Source of the DNA: Helichrysum umbraculigerum
Taxonomy: Eukaryota > Streptophyta > Magnoliopsida > Asterales > Asteraceae
Length of the DNA: 64,000 bases
Direction: 5' to 3'
Assembly (NCBI GenBank): GCA_949592205.1
Contig: CATIUR010000006.1
Location: 62,740,001 to 62,804,000, forward strand
Positions within the stretch are counted from its first letter, which is position 1, and every line of letters begins with the position of its first letter. Under the pieces are notes generated by a model. The model made no database searches. It worked only from the letters and a program-made list of their open reading frames with translations, and was not told the DNA's origin. Both the position numbers and the translations under genes were made by a program. Positions 11,829 to 23,219 of the stretch are shown one piece after another.

Positions 11829-12638
11829 GGAGCTTTGTGTTTTCATTTTGTCGATTTTTTTTTTTTTTTAAATAGCGCTAAAATAATACCCATTGCTTCC
11901 CCCCAGCACCCAATATTAAGGGTCAGTGATAGTTGGTTACTTGGTTGTTGTGTATATTTAATTAATTAAACAATATAAAAGGCTACAAGGCATTATTTAT
12001 AAGTTAATTAAGATTATATACATTTGGAGTCGTTAAAAACTTAGAATAGTTAATTAGCCAGTTTTTTAATTGTATTGTAGAAATCGTTAATAATGGCTAA
12101 TTTAGACTGATTCATAATCGACTTCTTAACCATCATATGAGGGTAATTATGACTAACTCAACGTGTGTAGTAGCTATGAGGATATTCGAGTCTGAACTTG
12201 AAATCTTGTACCATATGTGATAAATATGTCCCCACTCATACGTTTTACTTGTAATTGTAACGGTAATAATATACATGCAATCAATACAAGAGTTGATACT
12301 CCATTTTTAGTCTCTAATTCCACTTTTCATAATATTCGATCCATCTATTTATTCAATAATACTTTGGTCTATTTACTTTTGAAGGTCATTAAATGGCTAC
12401 TGGTGAAATGCGTCTCAAGCCAAAATATAACAACGTTTATTTTCAGATACAAATGGAACGGTTTCTTCCGAGTGGTGTAATATTATTTGTAGTAGTCAAT
12501 ATATTTATTTTAATTATTAATGAAGGATTGATATTTTTACCGATTAAAAAATATAATTATTTAATTATATGTGGAGGAAGATATGATGTCCGACAATAAT
12601 AAAAAAACATGATGATATATATGAGAAAAAACTGAAAG
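11829..12638. other. AT-rich stretch without recognised gene
   Basis: Short overlapping ORFs at 12217-12599 show no recognisable domain and their composition follows the local AT richness. No repeat ends seen. Confidence 0.5.
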
Positions 12639-13188
12639 TGGAAACTTGAATATCTGGAACTAATTATGATTCTATTATTTAATTTTATAAATTATAAATT
12701 AAAGATAATTTAGAATTATAAACATATGTATATATTAAAGATTGTATATAGCTTTACAACTTGCTAACTTTTTTCCTTATAATTTGAAAGAAATGACGAT
12801 TCTCCAGTTATATAGGATAATAGGAATTGAAGAGCGTACTTTACAACTCATATTTCCATTATTAAATATTTAAATATTTATTTTGTTTTTAAGTCTTGGA
12901 ATACATTTATACATACATACATATACATACATATATATATATATATAATTGAATGCCGATCTTTGTTTACCACTTATTTTTATTTAGCAAAATTTATACC
13001 TTCTTTCACTTGTGCATTATTAAATAACAAATTTGTAAAAGCATCCGAATATAATGATGTTCGAGTTGCACTCAAAATAAATAAATAAAAGTTTTTTTTT
13101 TTTTTTTTACTAGCATTGTTAATGTATAGGGGTAATTAAATTTGGCCGTTCAAAAAAAAAAAAAAAAAAAAAAAAAGATTCGGTAGAA
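12639..13188. repeat. Left copy of the ~550-bp host repeat flanking the viral array
   Basis: The sequence from TGGAAACTTG to CGGTAGAA recurs on the other side of the viral array, split by a Helitron, at 32902-33196 and 35939-36186. The two copies match base for base by eye except for lengths of the TA and A/T homopolymer runs. The left copy joins host DNA on its left and viral DNA on its right; the right copy does the opposite, as expected of a target duplication. It contains a (TA)n tract and long A/T runs. Confidence 0.85.
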
Positions 13189-13740
13189 TCACCATTCACT
13201 TAGTTTATCTCTAACATGTGTGATTCTTTTACCTAGAGTATCAGTGGTTCCTGGATTATAAGTATTAATTAATTTCTGTCCCCATGGGTCGGGTATTTTT
13301 GCAAAAAACAATGGTAAGTAACTAGTAGTATTTTCTACTTGATTATATATATGATAATAATAATCTTGAAAAACACATATGTATCTGTCTATTTCACAAA
13401 TATCACATAATTGCAATCTTAACAAAGCAGTAGAATATTTTTGAACTGTTGCGGGGTCTTTTATAATACTACCTTCTCCACAAAATTCTAATCTAAATGC
13501 TTCTACGGCTCTTGTTAATATATTTGCCATCGTATCATATGTTTCTAATATACTTCTTTTAAAATCTGGGTGTATATTTTGCCAATATCTTAAAGCACTA
13601 TTTAACAGGGTTCTTTCTAAAAATCCTTTTATAGTTTCTATATCCATTTTATTTACAGAGACTGCTATTCTTAGAGCCGTTTCCCATTTATCTATGGCTT
13701 CTTCTGTATTATTAACACAATTGAATGGCTCTGATACCAT
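13189..13740 (-). pseudogene. Capsid-like protein, N-terminal 183 residues (component B)
   Basis: The ORF starts at the ATG that overlaps the primer binding site and begins MVSEPF. The protein is soluble, with aromatic and charged helices (for example ALRYWQNIHPDFK near residues 50-62 and YCVFQDYYYH-like runs near 125-135), resembling the helical gag/capsid region of caulimovirids. No CCHC knuckle is present. The ORF stops at 13189 exactly where viral DNA meets the host repeat, so the C-terminal part, including any zinc knuckle, was probably lost at integration. In the component A copies the same ATG opens only a six-codon frame. Capsid assignment rests on size, fold-like composition and position, and is moderately sure. 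Confidence 0.55.
13728..13739 (-). other. tRNA-Met primer binding site, copy 1 (component B)
   Basis: The minus strand reads TGGTATCAGAGC, complementary to the 3' end of initiator tRNA-Met and the standard caulimovirid priming site. It overlaps the capsid ORF start codon. Confidence 0.85.
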
Positions 13741-14600
13741 TTGTCAACGGAGCGTCAAAATTTAAACGATTTATCAAAACAACTTCAATTAAAATACTAT
13801 CCAAATAATTAAAAATAAAATCTATATGACCAAAAGTAACAACTGAAATAAACCACATAATTAAAACAACTCAATTAAACAAATCTTAAGTTTTTTCTTT
13901 TTATAAAATTATTCCTTATAATTACTTAAATTATTATATCAAAATGAATCATTTTTTAATTACTAAAACAAAGAAGTCCAACAGAAATTTATACCTTTAA
14001 CCTTCTTCGACCGAGATACTACCGGGTTATACTAAGAGACTTTTAGTGAGCATCCCAGCTCCAACCTATTCATGGGAATAGGTAACTTCCCTTTAGTTCC
14101 TTCAGCAATATCCAGCACAGCCTAGTTTCGTTTCCTACGTTAGGCGTATAGATTATAGGTGTAGATTGAGTTGGAATTTCTTGTTTAAGTAAGAAAGAAA
14201 TGAACCATCTTGATGATGAATAATCCAAGTAACTATAAGGAAAGTGGAATTTTATTCAAACATATTTTACAAAGAGTTGCATGGAATTTTTGAGAGTACG
14301 TACAAGATACATGAAAATAAAAGCTAAGTGGGGTTACCCCTTTATTTTACATACACACTTTATTTATACACAAGACTCTTCTTGACAACTTGCAACTCCT
14401 TTCTTGCTTCACATGACACCTGGAGGTGGAGTTTTAAGAGTCATCACTTCTTGGATTTTTTGGGAGTCCACGTATCAACATTATCACACATGAGCTCTTG
14501 CTTCAAGACAAGCTTCTATCAAACTTCCTTATCACTTATCTTTAAGATTACTTGTTGTTTTGTAGATAATTATCATTAAGATAATAAAGATTATCTTTAA
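13741..14600 (-). promoter_or_regulatory. Viral leader/promoter region, copy 1
   Basis: The non-coding region lies between the ORF2 stop and the primer binding site. On the minus strand it has TATAAATA (14361-14368), poly(A)-signal-like AATAAA words shortly downstream, and then about 600 nt of AT-rich leader. This matches a caulimovirid pregenomic promoter and leader. Near-identical copies occur at 27088-27947 and 32098-32901. Confidence 0.7.
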
Positions 14601-15728
14601 TTAATCCTCATCTGAGATCACTTTAACTTCTTCTTTATCTTTTTGTCGAGAACATGCAGGACATGTTTCCTTTTTGTGCTTCCTGAATTTGCAAAAAACT
14701 TCTTGTGCTTCAGGGCTTGATCTAAGTAGTCCTCTTTCCAAAATATCCATCTTCTTTTCTAAGAATCTTTGGGCTGATGTAGGTGTATTTTTTGCAGGTG
14801 CAATCATGACCGGAGAATATCTACTTGATCCACTATAAGTTCGGAAACCCCTTTTAAAACTGGCTTCCATATTTTGAAGAATTACTCTAATTCCTAAACC
14901 CCTCCTATAGTGGATGTCACTTTCATTAAAACCTTGAAACATTTTCTTGACTTTATCATAATCATTTTCAAGAGTATCATATTTCAATAATTGTAGAAAA
15001 TGATATGCAGGATAAGTATATTCTTTATAAAAATCAGGTCCTGCTGAGAAGAGTTTTAAAACCAGAATATCTTTAGTAGTTATCGATATATTTTTCAAAT
15101 ATGCATCTCTTACAGATGTAGTTATCCAATTTGGAAGTTCAGCAATTTCTGGAAAATCGGGTATAGTAAGATATATCGAGTTTATTGCTCCAAAATCATA
15201 CCAGTATCTTATTTCACTAGGTGAAGATCTTTGTAAATAATTTATCCTAGGATAAATTCCCATAAAATTAACATACCTTGATTCATTATCTGAGAGACTG
15301 TATAACTCTTTCATCATCCATGCTTGATTTTCAACAAAATCTCTGGGAATAGGATGTTTAAATATCTTTTTTATTTCATAAAAATCTGTATTTTGAGAAT
15401 GGGGTCTGAAAGAGTAAATCTCTTTTTTATCATGATTTGTATCTATCATTTCTTCATCTTTTATTGAAGAAGATGAGGGAATATCTGCATTAGACTTTTC
15501 TTTTATCAAACCTTTTAGCCTTTGGCTATCTATCTTATAGCTAGTAACCTTGGAAATAATGATTAGACTTTGTCTTTTAACCAAGGCTTTTATCTCTGGA
15601 ATTTCGCTTGAGAGGCCTTCCATAACGTTCGATAAGGCTTCCATATCTTTAGCTGTATCTTTGATACCTTCTATCTGTTCGTCCATAGACCTGAGATATT
15701 TATCTATCGTTTGGTTGAATTCTTCCAT
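14601..15728 (-). CDS. Viral ORF2 protein, 375 aa, left copy
   Basis: The ORF is intact and starts 29 nt inside the end of the RT/RNase H ORF. The N-terminal ~80 residues look like a coiled coil (heptad-like MEGLSSEIPEIKALVKR). An acidic/Ser linker follows at about 85-100. A globular middle contains aromatic patches (YWYDF, YPAYHFLQLL). The C-terminus has a Cys/His/Lys cluster (CKFRKHKKETCPAC), a possible small zinc-binding tail. Position after the replicase matches the ORF2 of unknown function in florendoviruses. It differs from the right copy by a single residue that I can see (Ile/Val near residue 89). Function unknown; transactivator or assembly roles are possible. Confidence 0.7.
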   Translation of the reverse strand: MEEFNQTIDKYLRSMDEQIEGIKDTAKDMEALSNVMEGLSSEIPEIKALVKRQSLIIISKVTSYKIDSQRLKGLIKEKSNADIPSSSSIKDEEMIDTNHDKKEIYSFRPHSQNTDFYEIKKIFKHPIPRDFVENQAWMMKELYSLSDNESRYVNFMGIYPRINYLQRSSPSEIRYWYDFGAINSIYLTIPDFPEIAELPNWITTSVRDAYLKNISITTKDILVLKLFSAGPDFYKEYTYPAYHFLQLLKYDTLENDYDKVKKMFQGFNESDIHYRRGLGIRVILQNMEASFKRGFRTYSGSSRYSPVMIAPAKNTPTSAQRFLEKKMDILERGLLRSSPEAQEVFCKFRKHKKETCPACSRQKDKEEVKVISDED

Positions 15729-17966
15729 CTCTGGTTAGAAAATCTGCTAGGACATTTTTTTCAGATTTAATAATCTCAATATCAAAATTATATTCAGACA
15801 ACAAAGTTTGCCACCTTATTAATCTTTTATACTCTGGTTTTGAAGGTAGATTATTTTTAATGAAAGCTTTTACTTGTGTATTATCAGTTCTTAATATGAA
15901 ATTATGAGGTAACAAGAAGTAATATAATTTTTGACAACTTCTGACTACCGCTAATAATTCTTTTTCATTAATATGGTATCTTGTTTCAGTATCACTAAAA
16001 GTTCCAGAACAATATCTACAAATATTTTCACTAATTTTTTCTTTTTTGTCATTATATTCTATTTTTTTAAGTACTCCACTCCAGCATTCTTCAGAGGCAT
16101 CTGTTTCTAAAATTAAATCATCATTTTCTTTGGGCAATTGCAATTTTGGTAACTGTTTACAATCCTCCTTTATTTTCCTTACTTGATTTTCTAAATTTTT
16201 ATCAAAACTAAAAATTTTATCTTTTTTAAGTAGGTTTTGAAAAGGTTTTCTTATTATGGCTAAATTTTGAATAAAATCTGAGGCATAATTCAATATCCCT
16301 AGAAAGCTCTGTACCTGTTTTTTATCTATTAATTTATCTGGAAATGCTATAATTTTTTCAAGTATATGACTTTGTAGTTCTATTCCCTCTCCATCTATTT
16401 TCATTCCTAAGAATTCTATCTGATTTTGTAACAAAGTGGTTTTCTTTTCGGACAAAGCTAAACCATTTTTTATGCATAAATCAATAAAAGTATCCAAATG
16501 TTGTAGACGTGAGTTTATATTATCAGACAAGATTAGTATATCATCTACATATACAAAAATAAAATCGTAGTCTCTAAAGATAGTATCCATTTTCCTTTGA
16601 AATATTTGTGGAGCATTTTTTAATCCGAAGGGCATGACAAGCCATTCATATTGCCCTTGGGGTGTAGAAAAAGCTGTATATGATATACTATCGGGGTGCA
16701 TTTTTATCTGCCAAAAACCACTTTTACAGTCGAATTTAGAAAATATTTTTTTATTTCTGGTCCAATTTATTAAACTTTCCTTATGGGGTAAAAATGTGAC
16801 ACTCCTCCAAATTAGGTATATAATTATACTTAATTACATGCATTTCTTACGCTAATTCCCTACGATTGTGTTAACATAAACTTTTGATGTGATGTGAGTC
16901 TAGCGAGCCCAAAACAATAATACATGAAGTATTACATAAATTGTAATTTATAAAATTACGCGATTTTTAGCTGAAAAGTTACCGAATACGCGTCCGAATA
17001 AATGCGACAAAATAAATAACGAAAGTTGGTGACAAAATATATAATTAATAATTCGATTATTAATTACGAGTGTTTATATGTCTATAACATATAGATAAAG
17101 TGGTTCAAATATACGTTTAACATAAAACGTATTATAACACGAACAGAAACAATTCTAAAACGCGCATACGACGTCGAATCATAAAAATACAAATTTTCTC
17201 GTTCGTTTGGAAGAAGTTAGAACATTACTTCAAAATATGAAATCCTAAATTTACTGAAAATTGGCGCTAAATTAACTACGCGCAGTAAAATGTACAAAAA
17301 TGTACAACTATCAAAAATAATGATAACCTCATTATTCTGAAAACATATTACGAACCAGTAGAGCATCTACAAAATAAAAATATAAAATGTTAACTTTTAT
17401 ATTGCTATAATTATACCCGTACTCGAAATTGAGGTGCCAAAATTTGGCACCTACCGTCAATAATTGAGGAGACCGATTCATTTTAAACCATACTCCCTCC
17501 CTCACTTCGATCATTCTGCAAAACACACAACCATTATTCATTTTCTTTCTCTCAAAAATTTTAACAAGATCAAAGGCAGCAGAAGTAGTAGAACACAAGG
17601 CCAGAAGCTTCATCATCATCATCATCATCATCGATCATCACCACCTTCACATTTCTCATTGTAAGGAAACTTTCATTTCCTTGATCTCTTTGCTAAAATT
17701 TCGTTATACAACTTGTTTATACATCATAATCTAGCTACATAACATCACAAACTCGAAGATTGATGAGTGATTCTTGAAAATGGTTTTAAAACCCAAAACT
17801 TCAAATGCAAAATCGATACATGAAAACATGTTATAATGATGTAATAAGTTGTTAAAATGCTATATATTGATAGTATAAACGTTTGGGTTTGATGTACAAA
17901 TGATTTGAAACCCAAAACATTCGAGCTTATTATTGCTCTGCACGAACCAGAACCTGCAAAACCTTT

Positions 17967-18361
17967 GAATCCGGCGGATTCAAGCGAATCCGGAGGATTC
18001 CCAGACCGAAGCTCAGATGAATCCGGCGTATTCACGGGAATACGGCGGATTCCCATTACTAAACCAGTCGAATACGGCGTATTCCGTTGAATACGGCGTA
18101 TTCCCACCTTTGACCCGCACACAAACCTTCGGCTAAAACGATGAACGAGTAAAAGACACGGGTGAATACGGCGGATTCAAATGAATCCGGCGTATTCCAA
18201 AGCTTCACACGAACTATCTGATGAACACACACGAATCCGGCGTATTCGATTCAATCCGGCGGATTCCCCCGAAATTGACTGAATACGGCGGATTCACTCA
18301 AATCCGGCGTATTCCGAGTTTTGACTTGAATCCGGCGGATTCTTTTAAATCCGGCGGATTC
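17967..18361 (+). repeat. Array of about 14 GC-rich 15-bp palindromes in the LTR
   Basis: Units of the type GAATCCGGCGGATTC, GAATACGGCGTATTC and mixtures of the two half-sites recur every 20-40 bp. Each is an inverted repeat with arms GAAT(C/A)CG and (C)G(T/G)ATTC around a short centre. They stand out as CpG-rich islands in AT-rich DNA. The last five recur in the 3' LTR fragment (about 23217-23333). A related array is found in another element at 61036-61202. Confidence 0.85.
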
Positions 18362-18989
18362 CCGTGTCTGGTCAACAACTTGACTTTTAACTTAAAACAC
18401 AAAGCAATTCCGTTAACGACTACAATTGTACAAGACATATACGAGACATGATAAATTGTTGAATGACACTATAAAACGAGACAAACTATGATTACGGACA
18501 TTGGACTTATTTAATGCGTACGAACAATAATATATATATGCGAGAATATATATATGCAACTATATAAGTATATATGTATATATGCTTACACATTTTGGAC
18601 GATTCGACAAACAAACATAACTTGGGAAAATATTATTTATTTTCAAACAACAATCATCAACGACATACACAAACTTAAGAAATTGATAATTTCTTTAAAC
18701 AAACAAATTATTAACGTAAGTAAATAAAGTACTTATAGTTAATACATTATTGTGTATAGGTTGACTACGTTTGGGCTACGCTATCTTATCTCGCTAGCAT
18801 TCACATCCGAGCACTCACAGTGAGTTCACAAACCCCTTTTAATGTTTTAATGTTTTAAAACCTCGGGGTGGAAAACATAGAAATCGTATGTATATTTACA
18901 TGCGACAACTGATTTAAATACTAGATGTATTTACTTAAACTATTGATGAAATGTGATTTCATACTGTAATTGATTAAATACTGTATGTA

Positions 18990-19160
18990 TTTGCTGAAAT
19001 TGTTTATGAAGAGGTACTTCATACTTGAACTGTTTGTGAAAGGGTATTTCACACGACGATTTGAACTGTGTTTTATGAAGGGGTACTTCATACTTGAACT
19101 ATTTGTGAAAGGGTATTTCACACAACTATTTGAACTATGTTTTATGAAATGTTTTTCATA
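18990..19160 (+). repeat. LTR repeats with internal hairpins (TGAAAGGGTATTTCA type)
   Basis: A unit containing GAAGGGGTACTTCATACTTG and GTGAAAGGGTATTTCAC occurs twice in full plus partial copies. Each half is an inverted repeat (ATGAAG/CTTCAT, GTGAAA/TTTCAC) around a GGGTA-like centre. A second set at 19490-19710 repeats GGAAATGTTAT...TGTGTTTCCTA about four times, again with complementary ends. Both sets recur in the 3' LTR at +4,972. Confidence 0.75.
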
Positions 19161-20159
19161 ACTATTTTGGGAATTTAGGCAACGAATCTTGGTACGGATC
19201 TAGGCTGAACGATGTAGTGCATAAAAGACCTTATGGCTACAGACTATAACCATTAGCTAGGTGACTCTAGCCACTGAGTATACGGATAGTACTATCGCCG
19301 TGACGACCCTCCTACGGATTTGGGAGCGTATACTTAATTGTCCAGCATGGCAAACAACAACAGATTAGGGTTGTGGTTTGGTTATAGGGTTAGATCGGGT
19401 TACCTTACTTGACAGGTTTAGCTCACCTTTCAAGGGATCACCGTCTAAATATTCCCACAAAACTATTGTTTAGGAAGTGATTTCCTACGTACACTGATTT
19501 GGAAATGTTAATCTTTATCTAGGTTAACCTGTGTTTCCTACTAATGACTGAATTAGGAAATGTTATCTCTTGATTGGAATAACCTGTGTTTCCTATTACA
19601 ACTACAACTGATTTGGGAAATGTTATTTGTTAATAACTTGTGTTTCCTACTTGATAAACAACACTTATTGGAAATGTTATTCTTAAATGTTTAACTTGTG
19701 TTTCCTACATAACGAACAAACTTGTGAATTCACTCAACAATTTTGTTGACGTTTTACTCTATGTTTTTCAGGGAATTAGCAGCGTAAGTAAGATCTGCAT
19801 GCATTATCAGGACGGACTACCCTGGACTTGTTAGGATGCCACTACTTTTGGGACACTTGGATTTCCTCTGTATAACTGCAATTATTGCAGTCATACCTAT
19901 GAAATCTACTTTTGATATTATGTATTTTATGAAATACTGATTTCAACTACTACTATTACTGTTATCACTTCTCAAGTGGTAATCATTTGTAAAACTTTAA
20001 CTAATGGCATCTTAATCTATTTCGTTCTGCGATAATCATATGCTCTGAGTATGTATGTAACTGTTGGTTGTTTTACTGCTCGCACCCCCGCCACGTCACT
20101 AAGCTTCCGCAAATCACTCTACGTAATTGTAATTACCGTTTGGCGGGGTGTGACAGACT

Positions 20160-20171
20160 TGGTATCAGAGC
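20160..20171 (+). other. tRNA-Met primer binding site of the gypsy element
   Basis: TGGTATCAGAGC, four bases after the 5' LTR end. Confidence 0.9.
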
Positions 20172-20326
20172 CATTGGTTATAGCGAACTAGAAGTCTTTA
20201 GGTGACTGAAAACCTTAGAGACCTAGACTATAGCCTTGGCTAGAACATTTGTGCATTCATGCATACATACTTTGCATACAACTAACATACGACTGACACG
20301 CCACACTCAATTTCTTTTGTCACAGT

Positions 20327-21106
20327 ATGTCTAGTCTATCACATTACCATGTTTACGCTTCGGATGAAGAGCCGACCGAGGCTACTTTTGAGGGTCCCGC
20401 GATTACAGCAGGGGATGAGTCATCAGTTCATGTGAGAGCTATGTCTGATGACACTAGTGATGCTTACTTAGTACCACCTCCGACCGTACCTGTGGTCACT
20501 CCTACCTCTACACCACCTGTTGCGAGTACCTCTCGTGTGCCTGTACCTCGGATGACAGCTAGGATCTGTGTTCGGGATTTTCCCAGGGGACCACTCGCGC
20601 CGCGCGATAAGGCGCCAGTGACTGAGTCTGAGGTTCCAGTTGTCGAGCCGCCACAGAAGAGGCTCCGACCTTCTCATTTGGATTGGATGCCTCGAGTATT
20701 GAGAGAGTGGAGATCACTAGAGGGTATTCCCTCGACCTTTGAGTTTGGAGAGTCCTCCCACTCACCACCATCTGCATATCTCACTGGTGAGCCTCTGGAG
20801 CTCACTGTGCCTACCCTTGTGGCTGTGGTCCACACCATGTTTAGGATATCCTCTAGCAGGAGCAGAGATGTGATGGAGCTACTGAGCGATGCCTCCCGTA
20901 CTGACATGGATATGGCTATGCTCCATCAGAGGATGGATTTCGTGGAGACTCACCGTCTGACAGACTGGCAGAGTCTAGCATCCACCCGTGCACGCGTTGC
21001 AGCTTTAGAGAGGCGTGCTAGGGTGTCAGAGATTGTAGCTAGTATGTGTGTGATGACTGCAGCAGTGATGATTGCGGTTAGGATGTATTTCCCATGGTTC
21101 CGTTAG
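20327..21106 (+). CDS. Extra ORF upstream of gag, 259 aa, proline-rich with C-terminal hydrophobic segment
   Basis: Begins 155 nt after the primer binding site. Residues about 45-115 are rich in Pro, Thr, Ser and Val. A basic PPQKRLRP patch lies near residue 110 and could be a nuclear signal. Residues about 205-232 are helical and charged (RARVAALERRAR). The last ~24 residues include a hydrophobic stretch (MCVMTAAVMIAV) that could span a membrane. No known domain recognised. The ORF is intact although gag downstream is interrupted. Composite-family gypsy elements often have a similar acidic, proline-rich frame ahead of gag; its role is unknown. A non-functional leader ORF is the alternative. 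Confidence 0.55.
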   Translation: MSSLSHYHVYASDEEPTEATFEGPAITAGDESSVHVRAMSDDTSDAYLVPPPTVPVVTPTSTPPVASTSRVPVPRMTARICVRDFPRGPLAPRDKAPVTESEVPVVEPPQKRLRPSHLDWMPRVLREWRSLEGIPSTFEFGESSHSPPSAYLTGEPLELTVPTLVAVVHTMFRISSSRSRDVMELLSDASRTDMDMAMLHQRMDFVETHRLTDWQSLASTRARVAALERRARVSEIVASMCVMTAAVMIAVRMYFPWFR

Positions 21107-21556
21107 GTCTGTGTATGGCGGTTGTGCCTACACCATATTAAACTATTACTTTTGGGGAAATAGATGTATGTATTAATTATGGACTAGCTGTATGTTGGAT
21201 GGAACTTTGTTAGTAGAATGGGTATATGTATAGGAAACCCATCATCTTTTGTATAACGCTAACCATCGATGGGTATATTAGAAATCCCATCTCATTTTGT
21301 ACTAAACTCATGTAACAGCGTTATGATCTTTAATATATAATGTATGCTTGGTTTACGCCTCGTATTCATTATGCTTATTATCAACCATGTTATTTCCTCT
21401 TACAACTGTCGACTTGTGATTAAACCTATACTTTATCGACACTTTGTGACCAACTCTTGTAAACCCTGAAACATTTTACAGCTTGATGATTGATTATTCT
21501 TGAGAACCTCTGAAATTTACAGTGTTAAACGACAATGAAAAGAAATATGTATTGGA

Positions 21557-21595
21557 CATTATATAATGACGCCTGGCCAACGTGATTATATTATG
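21557..21595 (+). promoter_or_regulatory. Conserved TGGCCA-loop hairpin between the extra ORF and gag
   Basis: The outer arms CATTATATAAT (21557-21567) and ATTATATTATG (21585-21595) pair with one mismatch. The inner ACG (21569-21571) pairs with CGT (21581-21583). The loop contains TGGCCA (21574-21579). It lies about 160 nt before the gag start, where retroviral dimerisation or packaging signals normally sit. Confidence 0.65.
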
Positions 21596-21758
21596 CTAGA
21601 TACATGTGGGCGTTTCAAAGTTGTAAGGCACTTGTTGTAAAACTCTATTCATTCATCTTTTCATGTCATTCATTTCTATCAAATGTGAATCTTTGATCTA
21701 TTCACATTCAATATCTCAACATTAACACTCTGCATTTTATTCATCGCAGAGCTGAATC

Positions 21759-23219
21759 ATGCCTCCCAAACGACGAGCTACTAGAAACAGTCAAAAGACG
21801 ACTACGCCTCCACCACCACCCACTGAAACCACCGAATAAATGATCGCACGAAGAATAGCTGAAGGTATTGCTGAATATGAGGCAAGCCGTAATCGCGAAC
21901 CCGTAGTTAACAACAGTGGATCTACCCCTGTTAATACTGAGACAACCGTGAATGCTGGCCGAGGGTGTTCATACAAAACATTTCAGGCTTGTAAGCCGAT
22001 TTCTTTCCGTGGCACCGAGGGTGCAATTGGTATGATTCTCTGGATAGAGAAAACTGAGTCGGTATTGGATATTAGTGACTGTTCACCTGACTGTATGGTG
22101 AAGTATGCTGCTTGTACTTTGGCTGACAAAGCACACACTTGGTGGAACAGTCAGATCCAATCACTTGGTAGACCAGCTGCTTATTCAATGTCATGGGGAA
22201 CATTTAAGAATCTGATATTGGAGGAATTCTGCCCTCGCAGTGAGATGCAGAAAATAGAAACAGAGTTGTGGAACATCACCATGATTGGTGCTGATATTAC
22301 TGGGTACACCACTAAGTTTCAGGAACTTGCACGTCTAGTGCCACATATGGTGACTCCCGAGTATAAGCGTATCGAACGCTACATATTCGGTCTGGTACCA
22401 CAAATCCGCAGTCTGGTGACATCATCTAAACCAGACACTTTCAGGAGTGCTGTTACACTAGCACAAAGTTTGACTGATGAGGCAGTCAGGATAGGAAGTC
22501 TGACTAAGAAAGCTGTGTCGGGAAAAAGTGAACCGAACAGTACTGATGTTAGTAGTTCTGGTGGTGCAAAGCGAAAGTGGAACGGTAGTGGTGCTGATCG
22601 CCAAGGTCAGCAAAACAAGAAACATTCTGGAAATGCGAAAGCATATGTTGCCACTACTACCGACTCGAAACCATACCTGGGTAACAAACCCAAATGTGAT
22701 AAGTGCAACCGATACCACGAAGGCGGGTGTGGGTATTGTGGAAACTGTAAGGCATGGGGACATAGAACCCGAGAATGCAAAACTAACCCTCCCCCGCGGG
22801 CAATCACTGAGCGTCAAAACCAGGGATGTTTTGAATGTGGTGAGCAAGGACACTACCGCAACCGATGCCCTAAGCTCAACAACAACCAAAACCGCAACAA
22901 CAACAACAACCGCGGTACCAACAATCAACCAGCTCAAGGAAGGGCATTCGTGATCGGAGCACAAGAGGCACGCCAGGACCCCAACACTGTCACTGGTACG
23001 TTTCTCGTAAACAACCATTATGCCTCTGTGTTAATTGATTCGGGTGCTGATTTAAGTTTTGTGTCTACTGAGTTTAGACCACTATTAGAACTTGAATCCC
23101 ATAAATTAGACAACAAGTATACCATAGAATTAGCCGATGGTGAGTTGATCGAATCAGGAGAAATAGTACCGGGATGTACCTTGGAGTTAGAAGGTCATCT
23201 CTTCGAAATAGACTTATTC
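21759..23219 (+). pseudogene. gag: Gypsy gag with start of protease, interrupted
   Basis: The natural start is probably ATG 21759 (MPPKRRATRN...). An in-frame TAA at 21837-21839 breaks it, and the open frame resumes at ATG 21840. From that ATG, residues about 90-190 form the Retrotrans_gag region (WWNSQIQ, FLEEF-like, RYIFGL). Two CCHC knuckles follow: CGNCKAWGHRTREC near 300-313 and CFECGEQGHYRNRC near 330-343. An aspartic protease begins with VLIDSGADLSFV (DSG at about 400-402). Near residue 460 the frame runs into LTR sequence, so RT, RNase H and integrase are absent. Gag would form the particle and bind RNA; this copy could act only in trans, and only if the stop is bypassed. Confidence 0.85.

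Larger units (their letters stand above)
16795..20155 (+). repeat. Gypsy 5' LTR, 3,361 bp
   Basis: Starts TGTGACACTCC and ends GGGTGTGACA. Unusually long. It contains a (CAT)n microsatellite (about 17609-17635), a large array of GC-rich palindromes (17967-18361), and tandem motifs at about 19000-19160 and 19490-19710. It has splice-like signals: donor GTAAGG at 17661, acceptor ending 18759, donor GTGAGT at 18820, and acceptor TTTTTCAG ending about 19771. Confidence 0.9.

Noticed and set aside
14328..14579. 83-codon plus-strand ORF repeated in all three viral leaders
   Set aside because: It is antisense to the viral promoter region; its conservation follows from the identity of the leaders.
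13741..14600. Viral leaders taken as LTRs of a retrotransposon
   Set aside because: They lack TG...CA ends and target duplications, each is followed by a primer site inside the array, and the genes include a movement protein and no integrase, which fits a pararetrovirus.
17332..18122. ORFs across the (CAT)n microsatellite and the palindrome array
   Set aside because: The run of Met/His and the IRRIP-type peptides come from simple repeats and palindromes in the LTR.
17967..18361. CRISPR-like array
   Set aside because: The repeats are short palindromes with irregular spacing inside a plant LTR; no cas genes and eukaryotic context.
22458..23018. 186-codon minus-strand and 141-codon plus-strand frames over gag
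   Set aside because: They overlap the gag frame, which has clear CCHC and protease motifs; these are shadow frames.
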